Shown here piece by piece: positions 13,261 to 24,852 of a stretch of DNA of 64,000 nucleotides. The stretch's first letter is position 1, and each line of letters starts with the position of its first letter. The notes under the pieces are model-generated. The model was given only the letters and a program-made list of their open reading frames with translations. It was not told where the DNA came from and made no database searches. The position numbers were made by a program, and so were the translations under genes. This DNA is from Polydactylus sextarius (taxonomy: Eukaryota > Chordata > Actinopteri > Polynemidae), in the NCBI GenBank assembly GCA_016801845.1, contig CM028906.1, positions 3,644,501 to 3,708,500 of the forward strand, in the 5' to 3' direction.

Positions 13261-14170
13261 GAGTTAATTCTTATTAAAATTATCAGCAGGTATCAATCAA
13301 AAAAATAAAATTAAATTAAAAAAAAATCCTAAAGAAATAATAAAGTAAAAGTACATAAAAACAAAACATTTTTTTTTACTTAAAACTTAGATTCATTAAA
13401 TATCTCTGGCTTTTAATATTTTCTGGCTTTTATTTGATATGTCTGGCATTAAAGGGTTAACTTAAGCATAAAAACAAGCAGCAAAATTGGCACAGTTTTG
13501 TACTGTGCTGAATGTAGGAAATATACCGCTAAGATTTAATGCAGTATTTTAAAAAAAGACATTCTTGACACTGCTATGATTTCTAAGTTCCACCCACCTG
13601 CTGCTGATCTTTGTGGAAACAATTTTTTATTATCTGTGGGACGTGAACGGGGGCCAGTGATTTGGCCTGCGAGAACCCAGTGTGGGTAAGTCACTGGTTC
13701 CTCACAGGCACACAGTTAAGATCTATAATTTATATGTAATTTCTCAGTTGGTGGAGAGGTTAGTCATTTCTGCACTTGAGTGAGCTCTTATCCCTGTCTG
13801 TATCATTGCAGAGACAGTGGACATTCTGGTTATCTCCTGAGGGTTTATTTTTTTCTTAACCAAAAGTATTTTTTTTTCTTGTTGTCCTTAAAAAGTGGTG
13901 AAGAACGTGGGATTGAAAGGCCCTGGTCTTCTGATTCCATCTCTCACCAACTGTTGACTGTCTGTCAAAGTAGGGTGAGCACAGTTTGGGTAGCAATGCT
14001 GTAATAGTGAGCAATGGTGAATGGTCCAGATGCAACAATCATCACTCAAGTGGCATCACTGGCATCACAAGTGCCATCACTGAAGTGGCCAGCTCCATGA
14101 AGAAGGAAACGTGGTCAAAAACTAATCTAGAATGTTTGACTGCACGACCCAAATCCTTGTCAGAACTTGC

Positions 14171-14171
<1 letters not shown>

Positions 14172-14201
<30 letters not shown>
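14172..14201. repeat. (GTT)10 microsatellite
   Basis: A trinucleotide run of about 30 bases. It creates a polyvaline or polythreonine stretch in overlapping open frames, which I reject as coding. Confidence 0.95.
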
Positions 14202-15220
14202 TTCTGTAGTGATGGGGATTTTAAAAAAAGATAAGGAACAGGGGAGGAGAATGCCACACAAAATATCACACCAATGTTTGTTTACAGTCTATGTTTGGTG
14301 AGGGAGACTTATGTGACAAGAAAGTTTTGACGACTCTTAGTTTTCTTTTTTTACTGTACTGTACTGTGACAAGTACTTCATATAGCTTCCTGAAAATATC
14401 TGCATGTTCTCCTCTATGTACTGGTACATGAAAGTTACAGACTTGAACTGCAGCATATAAAAACATTTTTCACAGTTTCCATAAAGGTCTTGTGCAAAAA
14501 AATACAGCTGGATTAAAACAGTTAAAAAGCACTTGACTCAGCGCAGCTCAGTCTGTAACAGCTGTGACGTCTGTACCATTGCTACAAGTGGTCATAAAAA
14601 GGTCCTCATGAGCCTCTCTCACCTTCAATCTCTTGTATTTAAAGTCACCTTGTTTTCACTTGGAAGCGCTATGATTAATAATGCATGCCTGAAGTGAGAG
14701 AACACAGTAATTAACACCTAAAGATGGAATGGCAACAATGATTGAGGCATCTTGTACGATAAAAGGTTTTTTAAAAGCGAAAATGTGTGAAATTTGTTTT
14801 TATGGAAAATACATCTAAACTTTAATAAAACTGCAATTAAAAGATGCAAACCAATAAGCATGACATAAAAAGGTGCTGGCTTTGTACAGTATGTGTATCC
14901 TGTTTTCTAACATCCTGGGTTACAAGTGGCAACACCTGCTTGTAACTAACAAGCACACTCTAAACACTTGTGAAGATGCTACTTGAACTGATCGTTAGTG
15001 TCGTGCACTTTTGAAAGACAAAATAAGGCAAAGGATAAAAGCTTCCTCTAATTCAGAAGACTTTCAAAATAAAAAGACAACTGTTCATCCACTCTAGAGG
15101 TTGAGGTATATTACAGACAACACTGTAGTCTTGAATTACAGAAAGGTCAAATATAATTGTTCAAAGTTTAAATCTCCTTTTATAAGACATCAGTAGCCAT
15201 TTGTCATTATTTACTGTACA

Positions 15221-15262
15221 TTACAGAAAAGCTGCACTGCTTTTCTGTAAAAGCAGTGCAGC
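15221..15262. repeat. Two overlapping, mutually exclusive perfect hairpins
   Basis: Hairpin 1 has 12-bp perfect arms at 15221-15232 and 15239-15250 with a 6-base loop. Hairpin 2 has 14-bp perfect arms at 15231-15244 and 15249-15262 with a 4-base loop. They share bases 15231-15250, so only one can form at a time. The pattern is what serial template-switching during replication would leave. It is too short for a microRNA precursor. Confidence 0.9.
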
Positions 15263-15868
15263 TGCCTCCCCCCCTGCCTGCCTATTGCACCAAATCTCTC
15301 CTGGCGCAGTAAAGTAATGTTAAAGCTCAAAGTCACAAGTTCTTGAGTTGTAGCAGTCACCATTATGGGTCTGCTGATCACTTACAATTACACCCAGGTG
15401 GCTGCTTTTTAGCTATGTGTCATAGATCTGGACAAACAGGCACATCTGCTTCAAAAGTTGTGAACATATGTTTGGAAGCGTCCTTGTTCTAAACTGCAAC
15501 GTCATCACATCAAATTCAGCCTGGGACCTTTGCTGCATATTGTTCTGCTCTCCCTTTGTCTCACTCTCTCTCCTCATTTCCATTCTGTTTACTATCACCT
15601 CCACGTCGAATAGAGGCGCAAAAGTCACAAACTCAAAAAATTGTTTTTTCTTTAACTCAGACAAATTCAACTAAATTAGGTTTTAATTAAGTTTTAGTTT
15701 AAAGCCTTTATGCCACTCTTACTCCATGTTTTATTTAAATCATCTTTCTCATGTAAAGCATTTTGACTCACTCTGTGTATTAATGTGCTATGCAAAAAGA
15801 TGCCTGTTCTTGTAAGGCAAGTCTTGCACTATATATACACTCACTATATTTAGCTTTTGATGGTACAT

Positions 15869-15923
15869 GTGGGACCTCAGCAATATAATGCAGGTGGTTT
15901 TAATGTTGGGTCTGATTGGTATA
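15869..15923 (+). mobile_element. Solo 3' end of a Tc1-like element
   Basis: The stretch from GGGACC to GCAGGTGGTTTTAATGTT and then CTGATTGGTAT matches, from memory, the 3' terminal region of the same fish Tc1 family whose decayed body lies at 18428-19398. The transposase body is absent, so this is a terminal fragment. It directly abuts family X copy 1 at 15926. Confidence 0.65.
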
Positions 15924-15925
15924 GT

Positions 15926-16019
15926 CCCAGATGGTGTCACGCTGGAAACCTCTCACCCTCAACAGTCACCGTCTTGACTGAATAGCAGACAGAGAGAAAC
16001 CAGGGACATACTCTCAAAC
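15926..16019 (+). repeat. Unnamed interspersed family X, copy 1
   Basis: It begins CCCAGATGGTGTCAC and continues through a block resembling CTCTCACCCTCAACAGTCACC and a block ending GACATACTCTCAAAC. The same order of blocks recurs near 16255-16400 and at 55290-55408. No coding capacity or terminal inverted repeat is visible. Confidence 0.6.
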
Positions 16020-16088
16020 TCAACACTGTCGTTCAATATCTTAATACTCAGGAGGAACACACCAGTAAATAAAACAATATAAAAGACA

Positions 16089-16245
16089 CTTGCCTCAGGC
16101 ACAGCCAATATTTGAGTACAGTATTTTCACATCGACCTCAATGTATGTAAGAAGGAGGGAAGAGTGGAGTCTGTAAAATTACTGGAATTAAACATTGTGT
16201 CACAACACTGGTTTTAGGATTCCATGCCACTGAATACATTTTACG
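16089..16245 (+). repeat. Unnamed interspersed family Y, copy 1
   Basis: This matches the reverse complement of 20921-21117 along its length. Shared blocks include CTTGCCT..GGCACAGCC, TGTATGTAAGAAGGAGGG, and CACAACACTGGTTTT followed by ATTCCATGCCACTG. Copy 1 lacks roughly 45 bases present in the other copy, including part of the region that forms its inverted repeat. It sits between family X copies 1 and 2, so X and Y may be parts of one larger element. Confidence 0.65.
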
Positions 16246-16254
16246 TTGTACCTG

Positions 16255-16400
16255 ATGTGGTGTGATTATAGAAATGGGTTGACTGAACTGTCATACAACA
16301 AGAAACACTGGACACTTCTCACTCTCAATAGTTGCCGTCTTGGCCATGTAGTGGAGAGGGACAATAGTGGCCAAGGCAAGGAGAACATACTCAAGAAAGT
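16255..16400 (+). repeat. Unnamed interspersed family X, copy 2
   Basis: It contains GGACACTTCTCACTCTCAAT (16310-16329) followed by a TTGCCGTCTTGG-like block and an ACATACTCAAG-like block. The order matches copies 1 and 3. The first part (about 16255-16300) is more diverged. Confidence 0.55.
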
Positions 16401-16479
16401 AAAATGTTCATTTTCAAGGCTGTGTTCTTCCAAGAAACATCGTCTGCTATGTCCATCCCTGCCACCAAAGTAATTTCAG

Positions 16480-16613
16480 TCCAGATTGTCATTGTGGTTT
16501 CCCGTTGGAACAAACTTCCAAGTGCCATCAGAGCAGTTCAGTCCCTAAAATCCCTTTCTTCTGAGAGCATCTTTGTGCCAAATTCCTCTGGAAGAACATG
16601 TTGCCACAGCTAA
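16480..16613 (+). pseudogene. Possible LINE reverse transcriptase C-terminal scrap
   Basis: In one plus-strand frame the sequence reads SRWNKLPSAIRAVQSLKSL. This resembles the R-L-W-N-x-L-P-x-x-I-R ... L-x-x-F-K signature near the end of many fish LINE open reading frames. The L before W is missing, and the following K-T-H-L segment is not recognisable. The match is short and could be chance. The open frame ends at 16613. Confidence 0.3.
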
Positions 16614-16800
16614 TGCTGTCCTAACTGTTGTATGATAAGTGAAATATTTATTCTCAAGTTGAGTGAACAAAGAAGATTGCAGGTATTTTGGTGACCAACA
16701 ATGACAATCATGTGCTCTGATCATCACTTCCTGTGAGTATACAGCAAGTGTTTGATTCAGTACACCACCACACTGTCAAAAGTCACACAATACAAGTAAA

Positions 16801-16820
16801 TACACTGTGTACACAGTGTA
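16801..16820. repeat. Perfect 20-bp palindrome
   Basis: TACACTGTGTACACAGTGTA equals its own reverse complement. No surrounding transposon structure explains it. It could be a symmetric binding site or a chance event. Confidence 0.9.
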
Positions 16821-16829
16821 CTTACAGTG

Positions 16830-18427
16830 AGTGTACTGACTGGAGTATCTGAGACGCAGCATAAGATTAATAACTGTGCTTCATCACACCACAGTGTTAT
16901 CTCCATCCTTTAATAGCCTGTTTTTACGCTCAAAATACAATTCATCCTGGGAGAGAAATAGGCTCCACAGCCTGAGCGTATAACTCCAGGAGTCTTAAGC
17001 CCAGAATTTTATTGTATCATTTAATACTATTCCCTCACAGGGTTACTGAGAATCCTTCAGTAACACACCTGAGGTTTCTCAAATGATAGAGTTCAGATTA
17101 GGTAGGAAGAGGGAGGCTAAGAGGTGAGAGGTGTTGTAGTGCAGGTGCTGGAGAACTGAACATTGCACCCTCCCAAGTCTGCATATCACAGTTTGAAAAA
17201 CAAAAAAAATATCTGCAATGCAAACATAAACTTAATTAGCAGCCAGTAGTTCCTGCAATGGATATACAATACCTATCCTTTACATAAACTCAGGTCTTCC
17301 ATCTCCCCTTGTCAGGGATATAGTGATGTAATTCTACACAGACAATATAATCCAATCAATTGCCCCTTCCTTCATAACTGCCTGCGCCCTCTCTCTCTTA
17401 TCTGCTTCTGACAAATCCAAGAACAAACTGCACTGCATCATAACGTGAGTGGAAATCTTTTCCCCAACTTCTCTGATCTCTTCAGCTTGCTTTGGAAACT
17501 TCAAAAAATGAAAACTGTAAGAATTAATTTCTAATTATATTTCATATTCTAATTATAGTTCCCGATGTTTTACAGACTGTAAAAATTAATGACTAAACAA
17601 TCAATAACTAATGAGAACAAAAAACTGCAGTTGATTTGCATGTAAATACAAAAGGATTATAGATTTTCTTTCGTGATCGTTTTCTGCTTTTGCTTTGTTC
17701 TTCATTCCACGAGCAGAGATTCAGGCTGTGGATGTTGACATTACGTAGGAGGATGGGAACACTGAGTGTAGATGAGAAAAACTTGTTGGACTGATTAACA
17801 AGCTGTTTGCTTGGAACAAAGAAGAAAAAAAACAATGTTTACACAAAGATCAGTCAAAAAATTGGGAGAATTTTTGAGGCAGATTGTTCATTAAACATGC
17901 AAAAGTGTGCAGTGTGCCTAATGTATCTTTAATGGGCACCTTGAAAAGAGGGATAAAAAATAATACCTTGGTGATTAGAGGTGAATTACGTCCTCCCAAG
18001 TGACCAGGCTCTGACTGAAGGTGAAAACTAAAATTAAAGGGCACTGCTGCGAACAGAGCCGCACACGTGTTGCTCTGAACTGAAAACCCCTGCTGTAATG
18101 TTCAAATCTTCAAGGTTGAAAGCAGGAGACAAGTTACCTCTATGAGCAAGAGAAAAGGAATAACTACAATATTTTTTTTTTTTCTACGATTCAGCTTTTA
18201 GAAAGCAAAACAAGTTTGAACCAAGGCGAGCAGATGACCATGCTCTGAAGATAGTGACCTCCTGCCTTTGAAGGAGTCTCAGAAGGGTTTCTGATTATTT
18301 TTTGTGCTGAAACTCTTGCTTTCATGTGGCCCACAAGGCTGTGTGCAAACTTTGAGTAAGGGGAAGAAAAGAAATCTGGATCCAAGCTCAGCAATGTGGT
18401 CTGCCATTTTACCTTGGTGTAGCTACA
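16830..18427. other. Intergenic, no recognised feature
   Basis: Unique-looking AT-rich sequence. A T-tract lies near 18172-18183. The minus-strand open frames here are short (60-75 codons) with no domain. Confidence 0.55.
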
Positions 18428-19398
18428 TACACCAATCAGTCATAACATTATAACCACTGACAAGAGAATAACAGTTATTAACTTGTTACAATGGCACCTG
18501 TCAGTGGGTGGGATACATCAAGCAGCAAGCGAACATTTTGTCCTCAAAGCTGATGTTGGAAGCAGGAAAAATGGGCAGACTAAGGACGTGAGCAACTTTG
18601 ACAAGATGACTAGGTCAAAACATTTCCAAATCTGCAGTTTTTGTGGGGTGTTCCCAGCCTGCAGTGGTCAGTACCAAAACTGTTCAAAGAAGGAAAACCA
18701 GTGGACCGGTAACAGGATCATGAGTAGTTAAGGCTCACTGATGCACATGGGAAGAGAGGGCTGGACTGTGGGGTCAAACTGAAGAACTAGTATGGCTCAA
18801 ACTACCAGAAAGGTTTATTCTGTTTCTGATTAAAAGGTGTCAGAACACAGTTTGTTGGGTTGCTGACCACACTGATATGTCAAACTCAAAAAGTGTCTGT
18901 TACAACAGAAATGTGAACATGAGAACTGGACCACAGAGCAATAGAAGAAGGAACCCTGGTCTGATGAATTACTTTTTTCTTTTATGTGGATGGCCTGGGG
19001 GCTTTGCTTACCTGAGGGAGACAGGATGCAGGAAAAAGGTGAGCTGGTGGAGGCAGTGTGACACTTTGGGAAATGTTAATCTAGAAAATCTCGGGCCCTG
19101 CCATTCATTTGGATAACATATGTACCATCTACCTAAAGATTGTTTCAGACCAAGTACACCCCTTTATGGAAACTGTATTAACTGATGGCAGTGGCCTCTT
19201 TCAGCAGAAATGGAATCCAAATCAATCCAACCACACATCTCTAAGATGTGATGGAGAAACAAGTCCAAGCCATGGAGGCCCCACTTCACAACTTAAATGT
19301 CTTAAAGGATCAGCTGCTAACGTTTTGGTGCCATATACCAATACATGGCAAAAAAGGGCAACATACACAATATTAAACAGGTAGTCATGTTTTTATAG
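18428..19398 (+). mobile_element. Decayed Tc1/mariner element, transposase pseudogene
   Basis: Tc1 elements move by a DDE/DDD transposase acting on terminal inverted repeats. The left end, ACCAATCAGTCATAACATTA then ACCACTGAC (about 18431-18460), matches the terminal repeat of a widespread fish Tc1 family. It is followed by GGCACCTGTCAGTGGGTGGGATA-like sequence. The body runs plus: the block reading GTGGGGTGTTCCCAGCCTGCAGTGGT, then TGGTCTGATGAA (18957-18968, the W-S-D-E region), then the GCAGTGGCCTCTTTCAGCAG block (about 19189-19208). The stretch from just after that block is deleted, removing the second catalytic Asp, and the position of the conserved Glu is altered. Frameshifts and stops are frequent. 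The right end (about 19370-19398) is truncated. Family identity is from memory. Confidence 0.8.
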
Positions 19399-19399
19399 G

Positions 19400-20019
19400 T
19401 GGAAGATTCTATAAGAGTTATCATGACTACTGTGTCTATTTTCTTTTTAAAGGTTTTTATCATCAGTAAAGGGACACAAATGAAAAACAACAACTTCATT
19501 TAGCTCTGCATGAAGTACAGCCTATGGTTTATTTTTGAAAGGGTAAGTAATTTCCTTTAACAGCTGGGCACCACAGCAAACGTGGCAACTGTAGTAACTT
19601 TTAGCAAATGTCACACAAACAGGAGTAAATACAGCATTGTTTCTGGAGCCTCGGGTGAACACGCACTGTGGCACACTCCTGAGTTGTTTGAGCAACATGG
19701 GCTGTTGCTCATAATGGAAGAAAAATGTCATCCGCTTTAACAGTGTGTCTTATTTTTATGTTTTCAGTGAGTTTTGGACAATAGCAGACATCCTTTTTAA
19801 TGATCTCTAACCAACAGCAAAATTATGTTGTCTTCTATCTATTTCAAAGCCTATTTATAGAAATGTCAGTGGTTTCTTCTGCTGCTGGTTATATGAGCTG
19901 TTATGTGACTGTGTATAAGCTGTGTCTAAAAACTAGATCCTTAAGTCAGCACAGTTACATGTACACCGTTTACACTACACTGGTGAGACAAAATATATTC
20001 TACCTGCTTTGCTTTGCTT
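19400..20019. other. Intergenic, no recognised feature
   Basis: No gene or named repeat is recognised. Overlapping open frames of 60-91 codons include the tail of the Tc1 relic and otherwise lack domains. Confidence 0.5.
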
Positions 20020-20070
20020 ACTTACATTTATATTGATGCTTTTATCCAAAGTGCCTTACAAGTGAGGAAC
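20020..20070 (+). repeat. Fragment of widespread fish interspersed repeat
   Basis: The block ACATTTATATTGATGCTTTTATCCAAAGTGCCTTACAAGTGAGGAAC closely resembles a motif found in very many copies across fish genomes (GACGCTTTTATCCAAAGCGACTTACA type). Only this core is recognisable. The following 200 bases may belong to the same element. Confidence 0.6.
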
Positions 20071-20259
20071 TAAACAAAAGCTTCACTGAAGGAGGGTTAC
20101 ACGTAAACAAGTGCTTGATCAACTAAATAAGGAAAAGTGAAGACAGGGATGAAGTAAAAAGTGCTTCATTGCGAAATAAGTGCTCATTATACATATTTAA
20201 GGTGTTAGGAGTTAGTAGAAATACTTTCTGAAAGGATAAGTATTTCAAGAGATAAAAAA

Positions 20260-20515
20260 AAAGACTCCACCTCAAAACATTTCAAGTCAGTTAAACTTGC
20301 AAATGAAAATCCACCTGCTGCCTTAAAAACGCATGTTAACTCAACTTGAAGTTTATCTTTTTTTTTTTTTTTTCAACTCAGAAATTAAAGTTGATTGTAC
20401 TACTTTGTTGTTGTTGTCTCAACATTGTGTTTTAAGTTGTCAGGTTAAACTTTTTGTCACTTGCTGTCTCAACTTGATATTTTGAGTCAAATCAAAAAAT
20501 CATTACACATTAACA
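20260..20515. repeat. Possible MITE with CAACTT/GAGTT-type motifs
   Basis: The stretch is dense in AACTTGAAGTT, CAACTCA, TTTTAAGTTGTC and CTCAACTTGATATTTTGAGT motifs. It resembles the subterminal sequence of non-autonomous fish DNA elements, including the outer part of the element at 44989-48087. No clean terminal repeats or target duplication are seen. Confidence 0.35.
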
Positions 20516-20920
20516 GTACAAGAAAACTGTTAATCACTCGTTGCTTAGGGTTAGCAATTGGAACCTCATTCCACCATTAAGTAGCAACATATAAGACATG
20601 TGGACTGACAGTCGTCCCTCTGCTACACGGTCAAAATGGCATAAATTATGACATTTACAGATTAAGTCAAAGATTAGTATAATTATAAATGAAACACAGA
20701 AACATCCCTGTTCTCTTGAGTTAGCACAATAAAGAAGCCATTACAATAGATTTACATCTCAATTTACAGCTCCCTGTGGCTGTGAAACATTAAAAACTCT
20801 CTTTGCTTCACTTTCTTGTTGTATGTCACGCACAACACAATAATATATAATAAGGTTCAGTCAGCCCATTAGTGAACCCGTCACTCCATACTTCACTTCT
20901 TGGTACAGTCAAGCAGCATC

Positions 20921-21117
20921 AGGAAATGCATGCAGTGGCATGGAATAGCAAAACCAGTGTTGTGAAATCAATTTTTTACATCCAGTATTTCCACAGACTC
21001 AACTCTGCCCTCCTTCTTACATACACTGAAGCTGAAGCTGAAGTTGATGTGGAGGTGGCTGACGCAGTCTGTGGAAATACTGGACTTAAATATCGGCTGT
21101 GCCCCAGGCAAGTATTG
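20921..21117 (-). repeat. Unnamed interspersed family Y, copy 2, with 19-bp inverted repeat
   Basis: This is the inverted partner of 16089-16245. It holds a perfect 19-bp inverted repeat, TCCAGTATTTCCACAGACT at 20981-20999 and its complement at 21066-21084, around a 66-base loop. The loop contains a GAAGCT-type short tandem repeat (about 21028-21045). The 114-codon open frame crossing it (20872-21216) is read from the repeat, includes the EAEAEVDVEVADA stretch from the loop, and shows no domain. Confidence 0.65.
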
Positions 21118-21229
21118 TATATTTCGGAGCAGCCAATAGAAATAATGTGGGATTACAAAAATACCTCTGAAGACTCAACCCGCTGCTGGATAATGGGTAA
21201 AAATACAACATTTTGACTTTCCCCTAAGG

Positions 21230-24200
21230 TTTGCATAGAGAAGGCTACTAACAGATGGACTGCTGAGCTCACAGATGGGGTTGGAGTTTCAACAAGCTAT
21301 CAAAAAAAAAAAAAAAACATCACACCTATTTAATGCAACTGCAAGTTTCCATAAATATAAAACAATGGTAACTCCATTGTACAATTATGAAAGTTGCTGT
21401 CTGTAGTATGTTAACTAAAAGAAACTTTCAAATGTAAAAGTAAAGGCTTTACAGTCCAAATAAAGGGTAAGAAACTAAATCTCTTGTACAATTTCATGTT
21501 TAACATTATACGCAGTAGCTACAAGACAGTAATTGTAATATTTGGGATGACAGTGCATAGACAATCTTCCACTTTATAACCCTTTAGGGATAATACAAAA
21601 CGCTGGTGCCTTTTGATTTGCACCAGCCTATTAAAGTAAAAACAATTAAGGTATTGTCATTTATGAGTGATACGCTGTAACTTCACTTCATTGAGTTGCT
21701 CAGCTCACAGTCATTCTCTCTCAGTCAAATTCAATATTTTTGTGCCTTTCGTACACCACAGGGACGCATGCTGACACCATATCAGAACAGTTTATTACTG
21801 AACTTATAAGAGCACAGGGAACAAAAGCCCTGAAAGGACATGATGCCTGAATTGGAAAATAAAATTAAAAAAAGAAGCATTTTCTATGACATTGCGAAAT
21901 AAAATAAAAATAAAATGATACAATAAAGGTTTTTTTTTTTTTGGGAAAGTAGGAGATGCTCTAACTCTGTGAATTACAAGTTTACTTTCCTGACTCCGTA
22001 AACACCCCGTCTGAGTTGAGCTTTTCTTCCTGGTGGGCTCCACTAACTAAGATAAGGATATAATGTTGAAAATGGCTGACTTCCAAGAGATGAGTGGAGT
22101 AAGCTCCGAGCCAGAAGATGTGATTTAACGGGTCTGTGTGAGACTCAGGGAATCATTCACTCACTCACTCAGTGAACGAGGCGGCTTCAAGTACCAATGG
22201 TTTTTGTCATGCGACGAGATGCAGACGCTCGTTGACAATTTGCATTTGCAAATCCTTAGTGAAAAAAAAAAAAAAAAAAAAAAAAGGTTTTGATTTTGGC
22301 AATGTAAATGTGTGTTGTGGTACAAAAAGCTGTTTGTGCATGTTGTTCCATTTCATCTTTTTTTAAAATTTTTTATAACAAGAATGTTTGGGCACTATTT
22401 GTTAGATATTTACCCATGAAAGAAAAAAATATGGTTGGGACCCAAAGACATGTTGCAGAAAGATTAAAAAAGGGACTCAGGAGACAAACTTGCAGGTGTG
22501 CAGACAAACAACACAGTCGATTGTGTTAAATTAGCACAGATTGCAGTGTCTGCACCATGACTATTTACTACTGTTGGACAGAAAAAAAGCCTAATTTTAT
22601 CTATCACTCAAATTGAGTCATTATTAAATGGCGGTTCCAATGCCACAGGGGTTTTTGTTTGTTTTCAGGGGTTTTTGTAGGTGGCAAAACGCGTGTCAAA
22701 ATTTCTATTATCCACGAATCAAAACGGTTGTTTATTTCATGGTTCACGTTTGCTTTGTTTGCAGCGAGTGCTTCAGTTTTCCGGCCCAGTGCTCAGGGCT
22801 GATTCATCTGGTTTCACAAATATTTCCTCGCACTTAATCACAACATGAAAGACTGAAGGGTCTGCAGGCTTAGTGAAGGAGAGAGAACTTGTGTGAGGAG
22901 GAGGAGGAGGAGGTGGTGGGAGGGAGGGAAACCTTGTCTTGTCAGCACTAGTAAGAGTCTGCAGCTTTCTTAGAGTGCAGTGTCAATCACTGCAAGGCAC
23001 AGCTGACAGGGTCAACTGATCTGTTATGCAGTATGTGCACTTTTCAGGGCAGACCCACGAGATGTGCCAAGGGTAGCTTAAAGAACAGCTCCACTGTTCG
23101 CAGGACTATCAGTGACCTCCAAATCTCATTTGCGGTTCCCATAGGATTCCATATATACACTCTAAATGCGTACAGCTTGGTAGGTGTTTAGATTTTAAAC
23201 CTGAAGTCAGCAAAACAAGTGAGTTGGTTTTGTTTTTTTCGTTTTGCTTTTTAGATGAACAACAATCTAACAGTCATTTCATAGAGCAGGAGATCACTGA
23301 GAAGCACATTCTTCATTCAAAGCAGTGAAAATAGATCTCATCATAAAGAATGTGTGGTCAACGTGCTAAGCTATAGCTGGAACCCACACATTGATTAAAA
23401 ACAACCTTGTTTACTTGAAGGAAATTCGTTTGAAAAATGTTGCTTTTTACTGTACTGGGTTTACAGTTACATTTAAGTGGGTCAAAAAAAAAAAAAAAAA
23501 AAAGTTTAAAAACTCCAGTTACCAAAGGCTTAAGCGACACACAGACAGAGGAGGAAGGCAAACAGCTTACTCCCCTATCTTTCTTCACTCTCTCCCTCAC
23601 TGGATTAAAGGGAGATAGGGAAGTTGGGCATGGAAATGGAATGATTTATTTAAGACAGGTCGCTCCACCGGGAGTCAGCACTGTCCCTGGGGATACCCTA
23701 TTTTCTGTACACTGCTCTGTCTTGGTCTCTCTCTCCCTCTCACTCACCGCCTATGCACACACATTTTCTTACATATGCATTTCAAGAGGAAAGGAGTAAT
23801 GAAGATGTGATACAGTGTAAGACGTGGCATGTTGTGATGAATGTGTCTGCAGTGTTGTTAGTCATTTCAGTCTGACTTATTTACCGTCATCGTGATTCAT
23901 TTTCATGCCATCCTGTGCTGTTAGAGTTTCATCCCTGTGAGCTTGTGTAGCTTAATGTGTTTGTAATCTAAATGAAGCCTGTATGCATATATACTGACAC
24001 AATTTGGACAGATGATTACGTGATATTGCCTATAGTCTCTTGGTGTGGCATCAAGGAGCTAGAGGGAAACATTTTCACTCCGCCATGTTTATTTTTCTTA
24101 AATCATTGATTCTTCCTGCTGGCACAGGCCCATATCACTGGCAACCAGTTATGAAGACCGCACACAATTGGTAACCGTCAGTATCATTTGCATGGGCACA

Positions 24201-24852
24201 TTTAGCAAATGGCAATATGACATTTCTGTTTCACCGGGTTTTGCGGCACTTAACCAAATTTCAGGCTTGGAAGTTAGAGAATAATAGTAATTTCACTGTC
24301 ACACAATATTGTTGCATAATACAATGAATTATTTTTATTTAAGAAAAAAAATGCCATCATAAAAGCATCTGTCGCAACTGCTGTTGCAAAGAGGAAAAAC
24401 AACTTAAAAGCACATTTCACCAGTTATCATAGTCTTGGACAACGTAGATTTATGAAGGTGAAGTCTCTTCTTCATCTGCTATTAAAGAGCTAAGAGCACA
24501 ATAAGACTTAAGATACTAGAATGACAAGCAGAGTACGTGCATTCTTTAAACATCAAATTCAGGCTCATTCACATTCTCAGTCCTTGATCACAAATGACAA
24601 CGTGAAGCCTTTAGTATTCAAGTTCTTGCAGCTTTACTTATTGTTCTACAGCTTAAGGGTACTGCACTACACACTCGAGAGAGAGAAAGACTTCATTTTT
24701 ATTTAATCACAAGTGACCTTTTAGCAGAGGCCTCTGTAGAATATTTGTTATCGTCCCACTAGAGGTACTTAAATGGTTTTATACCTCAGATTGTCCTCCA
24801 TCTCCTTGGTCATTACATAACATCCTACATAGGACTTTTTAAGTGTAGGTAC
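21230..24852. other. Intergenic, unique sequence with A-tracts
   Basis: No gene or transposon is recognised. A-tracts occur at about 21302-21317, 22262-22285 (24 A) and 23486-23503. A purine-rich GAG/GGT stretch lies near 22895-22930. The 120-codon open frame starting at 23437 runs through an A-tract and has no domain. Confidence 0.55.

Larger units (their letters stand above)
12236..15868. other. Intergenic, AT-rich with simple repeats
   Basis: No gene is recognised. The interval contains AT, AAT and GTT microsatellites and a compact double hairpin at 15221-15262, listed separately. Several open frames here simply read through the simple repeats and are not genes. Confidence 0.55.

Noticed and set aside
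20872..21216. 114-codon open frame with EAEAEVDVEVADA
   Set aside because: Lies in interspersed family Y copy 2; the acidic run comes from a short tandem repeat in the hairpin loop.
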